Below are positions 14,159 to 18,222 of a stretch of 18,222 nucleotides of DNA, piece after piece (the stretch's first letter is position 1; the number at the start of each line of letters is the position of its first letter). Under the pieces are notes generated by a model. It saw only the letters and a program-made list of their open reading frames with translations, searched no databases and had not been told where the DNA came from. The stretch is from JBQCEE01 sp051960575 (GTDB lineage: Bacteria; Actinomycetota; Actinomycetes; Mycobacteriales; Jatrophihabitantaceae), in the NCBI RefSeq assembly GCF_051960575.1, contig NZ_JBQCEE010000269.1, positions 1 to 18,222 of the forward strand. Reading direction: 5' to 3'. Made by a program: the position numbers and the translations under genes.

Positions 14159-15643
14159 TCACTGGCCACCCTCCCCCATCGGCCGCCGGATCAACGCGAG
14201 GAACATCGCGTCGGTGCCGTGTCGGTGCGGCCAGAGCTGCACCGTCGGCCCGTCCCCCAGCATGGGCACGCCGGGCAGCAGGGGACGGGCGTCGAGCAGG
14301 TCGTGGCCCGCCACGACGTCGCGGGTCTCGGCGAGGTGCGGCGAGCAGGTGACGTAGGCGACGACGCCGCCCGGGCGGGCGAGCCGCAGCGCCGCGGCCA
14401 GGAGCTCGCGCTGCAGCTCGGCCAGCTGCGGCACGTCGGCGGGGTCGCGGCGCCATCGGGCCTCCGGGCGGCGGCGCAGCGCCCCGAGCCCGGTGCACGG
14501 CGCGTCGAGCAGCACCCGGTCGTAGCCGCCGGCGCGGCCGGCGAGTTCGCGGCCGTCACCGACGCTCACCTCGACGCCCCAGTGCTCGGTCACCCGCCGC
14601 ACGAGCTCGGCACGGTGCGGACGCAGCTCGTTGGCGTGCAGGGTGGCCCCGCGCTCGGCCGCGAGCGCGGCCAGCAGCGCGGCCTTGCCGCCGGGGCCGG
14701 CGCACAGGTCGAGCCAGTGCGTGTCCGGCCCGTCGAGCGGGGCGGACGCCAGCGCGACCGCGCAGAGCTGGCTGCCCTCGTCCTGCACCCCGGCGCGGCG
14801 TTCGCGCACCGCCTCGAGCCGCCCGGGATCGCCGCGCTGCGTGCGCACGGCGTACGGCGACCACGGCCCCGGCTCGCCGCCGCTCTCGGCGACCAGCTCG
14901 GCGGTCGTGCTGCGCCCGGGCCAGGCGACGAGGTGGGTCACCGGCCGCTCGTCGTCGGCCGCGAGCGCCGCCTCGAGCTCACCCCCCGATGCCGATTGTC
15001 CCCCGGCCAAGTCGTCTCCGGCCACTCGAGATGCCTGGGCCGGGGGACAAGCGGCATCCTCCCCGAGGGCGGCGGCGAAGGCCTCGACGATCCACGTGGG
15101 GTGGGCGTACTGCAGCGCCAGGCGGCGCGTCGGGTCGCCGGCGGCGAGCTCGTCGCACCAGGCGTCCCAGCCGCGGGTGGTGACGCGGCGCAGCACGGCG
15201 TTGACGAACCCGGCGGCGCGGCCGTGCTCGGTGGTGCGGGCGAGGTCGACGGTGGTGGCGACGGCGGCGTGCGAGGGCACGCGGGTGCGCAGCACCTGGT
15301 ACGCGCCGAGGCGCAGCAGATCCAGCACGGCGGGCTCGACCTCGGCCAGGTCGCGGTCGATGCAGGCCGCGAGCACGGCGTCGAGGGTGCCGGTGGCGCG
15401 GACGGTGCCGTACCCGAGCTCGGTGGCCAGCGCGGCGTCGCGCTCGTCGAGGCGGGCGTCGGCGATGAGGGCGGGCAGCGCCAGGTTCGCATACGCGCCG
15501 TCCGCGCTCACCGCGCGCAGCAGGTCGTACGCCACCCGCCGCGCGGGGTCGTCAGCGGGCGGGCGGCTCGGTGCGCCGCGACGTGGGCGTCCCGGCGGTC
15601 CGGTGCCACTGCGCGAGCGACGCGCTCCGCGGGCGTCAGACAA
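14159..15643 (-). CDS. rsmB: 16S rRNA m5C967 methyltransferase RsmB (Sun/Fmu)
   Basis: A 494-residue RsmB, which methylates a cytosine in 16S rRNA using S-adenosylmethionine. A basic N-terminal tail is followed by a NusB-like RNA-binding domain (about 31-165: DPARRVAYDLLRAV, GFVNAVLRRV). The catalytic domain has the SAM loop DLCAGPGGKAALL (312-324), DAPCTGLGALRRRPEARW (380-397, C383) and VTCSPHLAET (431-440, C433), giving the two family cysteines. Residues 196-219 are encoded by a 72-base palindromic segment; removing it would join ALGE to GGELEAALAADDERP, as in ordinary homologs. The TTG at 15643 overlaps the fmt stop by 8 bases and is the best start; a GTG at residue 37 would truncate the NusB domain. 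Start is the least certain point. Confidence 0.95.
   Translation of the reverse strand: MSDARGARRSRSGTGPPGRPRRGAPSRPPADDPARRVAYDLLRAVSADGAYANLALPALIADARLDERDAALATELGYGTVRATGTLDAVLAACIDRDLAEVEPAVLDLLRLGAYQVLRTRVPSHAAVATTVDLARTTEHGRAAGFVNAVLRRVTTRGWDAWCDELAAGDPTRRLALQYAHPTWIVEAFAAALGEDAACPPAQASRVAGDDLAGGQSASGGELEAALAADDERPVTHLVAWPGRSTTAELVAESGGEPGPWSPYAVRTQRGDPGRLEAVRERRAGVQDEGSQLCAVALASAPLDGPDTHWLDLCAGPGGKAALLAALAAERGATLHANELRPHRAELVRRVTEHWGVEVSVGDGRELAGRAGGYDRVLLDAPCTGLGALRRRPEARWRRDPADVPQLAELQRELLAAALRLARPGGVVAYVTCSPHLAETRDVVAGHDLLDARPLLPGVPMLGDGPTVQLWPHRHGTDAMFLALIRRPMGEGGQ
14988..15058. repeat. 21-bp inverted repeat (palindromic element) inside rsmB
   Basis: Arms at 14988-15008 and 15038-15058 are reverse complements at 20 of 21 positions (one mismatch, at 14995 against 15051), with a 29-base loop. 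The core of each arm is TTGTCCCCCGGCC or its complement. The loop contains CTCGAG and another copy of CCGGCC. The codons spanned, residues 196-219 of RsmB, are exactly 24 (14987-15058) and fall between the NusB-like and the methyltransferase parts. This has the look of a small dispersed palindromic element or MITE-like insertion read through in frame. Family and copy number cannot be judged from one window. Confidence 0.85.
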
Positions 15644-16562
15644 AGCGCGCGCCTTCCGGCAGCCGGGCGCCGCGGGCCCAGTCGGCGGCCGGCAGCATGC
15701 GCTTGCCGGGCGGCTGCACGGTGGTGAGGGTGACGTCGCGGTCGAGCGTGCCGACCTCGACGCCGGCTCTGGTCAGCCGGATCTCGCCGGGCGCCAGCGT
15801 GCCCTCGAGCCGTGGACGCACCGGGCCGAGCTTGTAGCGGTCGTCGCCGAGCATCGTCCACGCGCCGGGAGCGGGCGTGCAGGCGCGCACGAGCCGGTCG
15901 ATGTGCCGGGCCGGCTGCTGCCACGGCACGCGGGCGTCGTCGACGGTCAGCTTCGGCGCGATCGAGACGCCGTCGGGTGCCTGGGGCACGGCCACGAGCT
16001 CGCCGCTCGCGAGGCCGTCCATGGTGGCCACGAGCAGTTCGGCGCCCGAGCGGGCGAGGCGTTCGAGCAGGTCGCCCGCGGTGTCGGTCGGCCGGATCGT
16101 CTCGGTGGTGACGCCGAAGACGGGGCCGGTGTCGAGACCGGCCTCGATCCGGAACGTCGAAGCGCCGGTGATGTCGTCGCCGTGCAGGATCGCGTGCTGC
16201 ACCGGCGCCGCGCCCCGCCAGGCGGGCAGCAGCGAGAAGTGCAGGTTCACCCAGCCGTGCGTCGGGATGTCGAGGGTGCGCTGCGGCAGCAGGGCGCCGT
16301 AGGCGACGACCGGGCAGCAGTCCGGCGCGAATTCGCGCAGCTCGGCCAGGAAGTCGTCGTCGCCGGGCTTCGCCGGCGTGAGCACCGGGATGCCGTGCTC
16401 GGCGGCGAGGTCGGCGACGGGCGACGCGGTCTGCTTGCGGCCGCGGCCGGCGGGCTTCGCCGGACGGGTCACGACCGCGACGACCTCGTGCCGGGGTGCG
16501 TCCAGCAGCCGCTGCAGGGCGGGGACGGCCGGCGCGGGCGTGCCCGCGAAGACGAGCCGCAC
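15636..16562 (-). CDS. fmt: Methionyl-tRNA formyltransferase
   Basis: A 308-residue enzyme that formylates initiator Met-tRNA using 10-formyltetrahydrofolate. The N-terminal formyltransferase fold begins VRLVFAGTPAPAVPAL. The catalytic region is NLHFSLLPAWRGAAPVQHAI (106-125), with N106 and H108, and the third catalytic residue D144 lies in EAGLDTGPVF. Residues about 205-300 form the C-terminal tRNA-binding OB-like domain. GTG at 16562 is chosen because it begins exactly at the conserved first strand, one base after the def stop codon; a longer open frame to 16742 only shadows def. The 3' end overlaps rsmB by 8 bases. Pairing with deformylase is the usual arrangement. Confidence 0.97.
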   Translation of the reverse strand: MRLVFAGTPAPAVPALQRLLDAPRHEVVAVVTRPAKPAGRGRKQTASPVADLAAEHGIPVLTPAKPGDDDFLAELREFAPDCCPVVAYGALLPQRTLDIPTHGWVNLHFSLLPAWRGAAPVQHAILHGDDITGASTFRIEAGLDTGPVFGVTTETIRPTDTAGDLLERLARSGAELLVATMDGLASGELVAVPQAPDGVSIAPKLTVDDARVPWQQPARHIDRLVRACTPAPGAWTMLGDDRYKLGPVRPRLEGTLAPGEIRLTRAGVEVGTLDRDVTLTTVQPPGKRMLPAADWARGARLPEGARFV

Positions 16563-16563
16563 G

Positions 16564-17109
16564 TCAGAAGCGGCCCGCGTGCGGGCTGACCTTGATCGTC
16601 GGGTTGGCGCGGTCGCCCCACGGCGCCTCGCGGATCGCGCGCATCGCCTCGCGGCGCACCTCGGGGGTGAGCCGGTCGACGAACAGCACGCCGTCGAGGT
16701 GGTCGGTCTCGTGCTGGATCGCCCGGGCCACCCGCGCCTCACCCTGGACGGTGACCGGGTCGCCGTACTGGTTCTGGCCGTGCGCGACGACGTGCGACTT
16801 GCGGCGGCAGTCGAAGGTGAGCCCTGGGATCGACAGGCAGCCCTCGTCGCCGTCCTCCTCGTCGTCGCTCGGGAAGTGCAACACCGGGTTGACCAGGTGG
16901 GCGACGGCGTCGGCGGCGGGGTCCCAGTAGACGAAGACCCGCAGGCCGACCCCGATCTGCGGGGCGGCGAGCCCGGCGCCCGGCGCGTCCAGCATCGTCT
17001 CGCCGAGATCGGCGACGAGCTTGTGCAGCTGCTTGTCGAAGTCGGTGACGACCTCGGCCGGCGTGCGCAGGACGGGGTCGCCGAAGAGGCGGATCGGCTG
17101 GATCGTCAT
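16564..17109 (-). CDS. def: Peptide deformylase
   Basis: A 181-residue metalloenzyme that removes the formyl group from the N-terminal methionine of nascent proteins. All three family motifs are intact: GAGLAAPQ (44-51), EGCLSIPG (89-96; metal ligand C91) and QHETDHLDG (132-140; ligands H133 and H137, catalytic E134). The C-terminal tail of about 30 residues (WGDRANPTIKVSPHAGRF) is common in actinobacteria. ATG at 17109 has no Shine-Dalgarno, but the stop of a possible 11-codon leader ORF overlaps it as ATGA. It is followed by fmt after one base. Confidence 0.97.
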   Translation of the reverse strand: MTIQPIRLFGDPVLRTPAEVVTDFDKQLHKLVADLGETMLDAPGAGLAAPQIGVGLRVFVYWDPAADAVAHLVNPVLHFPSDDEEDGDEGCLSIPGLTFDCRRKSHVVAHGQNQYGDPVTVQGEARVARAIQHETDHLDGVLFVDRLTPEVRREAMRAIREAPWGDRANPTIKVSPHAGRF

Positions 17110-17141
17110 GCGCGGTGGCCGTTCGGTGCTGCGGTGCTCAT
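17106..17141 (-). CDS. Putative 11-codon leaderless leader ORF coupled to def
   Basis: ATG at 17141 opens MSTAAPNGHRA and ends with a TGA that shares ATGA with the def start. A TAGACT hexamer ends 7 bases before its ATG, so the transcript would begin at or within a base of the start codon. As def has no Shine-Dalgarno, ribosomes finishing this leader could re-initiate on def. Too short to judge by codon bias; coding status is inferred from this geometry only. Confidence 0.4.
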   Translation of the reverse strand: MSTAAPNGHRA

Positions 17142-17148
17142 CGTCCCG

Positions 17149-17154
17149 AGTCTA
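17149..17154 (-). promoter_or_regulatory. Possible -10 hexamer of the def-fmt-rsmB transcript
   Basis: TAGACT on the minus strand lies in the 62-base gap after priA, 7 bases before the leader ATG at 17141. It is the same hexamer as before rpe, again followed by CG. The -35 region, near the priA stop codon, shows no clear consensus. Confidence 0.45.
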
Positions 17155-17171
17155 TTTCGTGCGCTCGGGCA

Positions 17172-18222
17172 TCAGGCCACCTCGGCCGGGTCGAGGACGA
17201 TGCGCACGGGGTCGGCCGCCTTGCGGGCGGCGCGCAGGGACGCCGCCGTCTTCAGCGCGGCGGCGAGGTCGGCACCCGCGCGGCGGGGCGCCCGGACGAG
17301 CGCGCGCTCGGCGTCGTCACCCGCAGGCACCGTGCCGAGCAGCTCGGCGGTCTCGGGCAGCTGCGCCAGCTGCAGCAGGTCGGCGACGCCGGCGGCCGGC
17401 CCGACGACCGCGGCCATGCGCACGGCCGGCGGGAACCCGAGCGCCGCCCGCTCGGCCAGCTCGCGGGCCGCGAAACCGGCGGGATCCCACCGCACCAGCG
17501 CCTGGACTGCGGGCACCCCGGCGTCGGCCGACACGATCACCCGGCCGTCGGCGCGGACGAGGGTGGCCGCCGCCAGCCAGCGCCGCAGGGCCTCTTCGGC
17601 CGCACGCAGATCGGGACGCGCGAGCAGCGCCCACCCGTCGAGCAGCAGCGCCGCGCCGTAGCCGCCCGGGGCGACCGGCTCGGCGCCCGGTGTCGCCACG
17701 ACGACGGCCGGCCCGTCGGGCACCTCGGCGAGCACCCGGTCGCCGCCGGACGTGCGCACCGGCGCGCCCGGGAAGGCCCGCCCGAGTTCCTCGGCCGTAC
17801 GCACCGCGCCGACCACCGACGCGCGCAGCCGCCGCCCGCCGCACACCGGGCAGGCCCAGTCGACGGCCGGACGCCCGCACCACCGGCAGGCCGGTGCCGC
17901 GCCGGTGCGGGTGACCGCGAGCGGCCCGTGGCAGTGCGCGCACCGCGCGGGCGTGCGGTCGTTCGCGCACGCCACCGACGGTGCGTACCCCTGGCGCGGC
18001 ACCTGGACGAGCACCGGCCGACCGGCGGCGAGCGCCTCGCGGGCGGTGCGCAGGGCCAGGCTGGACAGCCGTGCCGACCTCGCCGCCGGGTCGCGCACCT
18101 GCTCGACCTCGTCGCCGGTGACCTCGACGCGCGGCGACGCCGCCCGCACCGCGCGCCGGTCGGCCACGACCTCGTGCGCCCAGCCCGACTCGACCAGCAG
18201 CTGCGCCTCGGCGGTGCGCGCG
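17172..18222 (-). CDS. priA: Primosomal protein N' (PriA), C-terminal part (cut by window edge)
   Basis: About 350 C-terminal codons of PriA, the replication-restart protein; its N-terminal part lies beyond base 18222. Readable landmarks are AEAQLLVESGWAHEVVADR, VLVQVPRQGYAPSVACAND, the zinc-binding region, and ERAALGFPPAVRMAAV near the C-terminus. The zinc region (17841-17969) has seven Cys: one in ACAND, two in RCAHC, two in CRWC and two in CPVC. PriA usually has eight; the partner of the first Cys is Asp here (CAND in place of CxxC). Between these, VVVATPGAEPVAPGGYGAAL is typical of the actinobacterial form, which is known to lack some helicase motifs; that cannot be checked here. It ends 62 bases before def. 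Confidence 0.93.
   Translation of the reverse strand, partial: ARTAEAQLLVESGWAHEVVADRRAVRAASPRVEVTGDEVEQVRDPAARSARLSSLALRTAREALAAGRPVLVQVPRQGYAPSVACANDRTPARCAHCHGPLAVTRTGAAPACRWCGRPAVDWACPVCGGRRLRASVVGAVRTAEELGRAFPGAPVRTSGGDRVLAEVPDGPAVVVATPGAEPVAPGGYGAALLLDGWALLARPDLRAAEEALRRWLAAATLVRADGRVIVSADAGVPAVQALVRWDPAGFAARELAERAALGFPPAVRMAAVVGPAAGVADLLQLAQLPETAELLGTVPAGDDAERALVRAPRRAGADLAAALKTAASLRAARKAADPVRIVLDPAEVA

Noticed and set aside
13350..14498. Longer 382-residue version of the peptidase
   Set aside because: The first 121 residues are the out-of-frame reading of rsmB; the signal peptide and the Shine-Dalgarno place the start at 14135.
14631..16589. Plus-strand open frame of 652 codons
   Set aside because: It is antisense to rsmB and fmt and encodes Ser/Ala/Arg-rich sequence without recognisable domains.

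Overview
The window is very GC-rich DNA with strong G/C bias at third codon positions. Its gene order (priA, def, fmt, rsmB, rpe, ribD, ribE, ribBA, ribH, hisE, hisG) and frequent GTG/TTG starts point to an actinobacterial chromosome. Every supported gene lies on the minus strand, so transcription runs from high to low coordinates. I see no tRNA, rRNA, CRISPR array, transposase or phage gene, and no gene-free stretch longer than about 150 bases.

Right side (about 18222 to 12508): the 3' part of priA, then peptide deformylase (def), Met-tRNA formyltransferase (fmt), the 16S rRNA m5C methyltransferase rsmB, a secreted trypsin-like peptidase, and ribulose-phosphate 3-epimerase (rpe). def is preceded by a possible 11-codon leader ORF whose stop overlaps the def start. 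rsmB carries an in-frame segment of about 72 bases that is almost entirely a 21-bp inverted repeat; it looks like a small palindromic element tolerated inside a coding region.

Middle (12497 to 9137): a complete riboflavin block, ribD-ribE-ribBA-ribH, tightly spaced with ATGA overlaps, taking GTP and ribulose-5-phosphate to lumazine and riboflavin. rpe, just upstream, supplies the ribulose-5-phosphate pool. Then come a universal stress protein and, one base later, a class III adenylate cyclase with a full set of catalytic residues and an N-terminal regulatory domain (9074 to 7613). Next are hisE and hisG, the two opening enzymes of histidine synthesis (hisG makes the hisE substrate), and a PH-domain membrane protein.

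Left side (5933 to 1): an apparent acetate or short-carboxylate module: a LytS-type histidine kinase with one membrane segment and a GAF-like domain, a 52-residue protein with a CxxC motif, a LytTR response regulator, a small two-helix membrane protein, an ActP-like sodium:solute symporter, a SatP-type acetate transporter and the N-terminal part of acetyl-CoA synthetase. The layout suggests sensing, uptake and activation of acetate in one cluster.

Four starts (acs, the response regulator, rpe and the def leader ORF) have a TAG-beginning TAnnnT hexamer 6-7 bases upstream, the geometry of actinobacterial leaderless transcripts.
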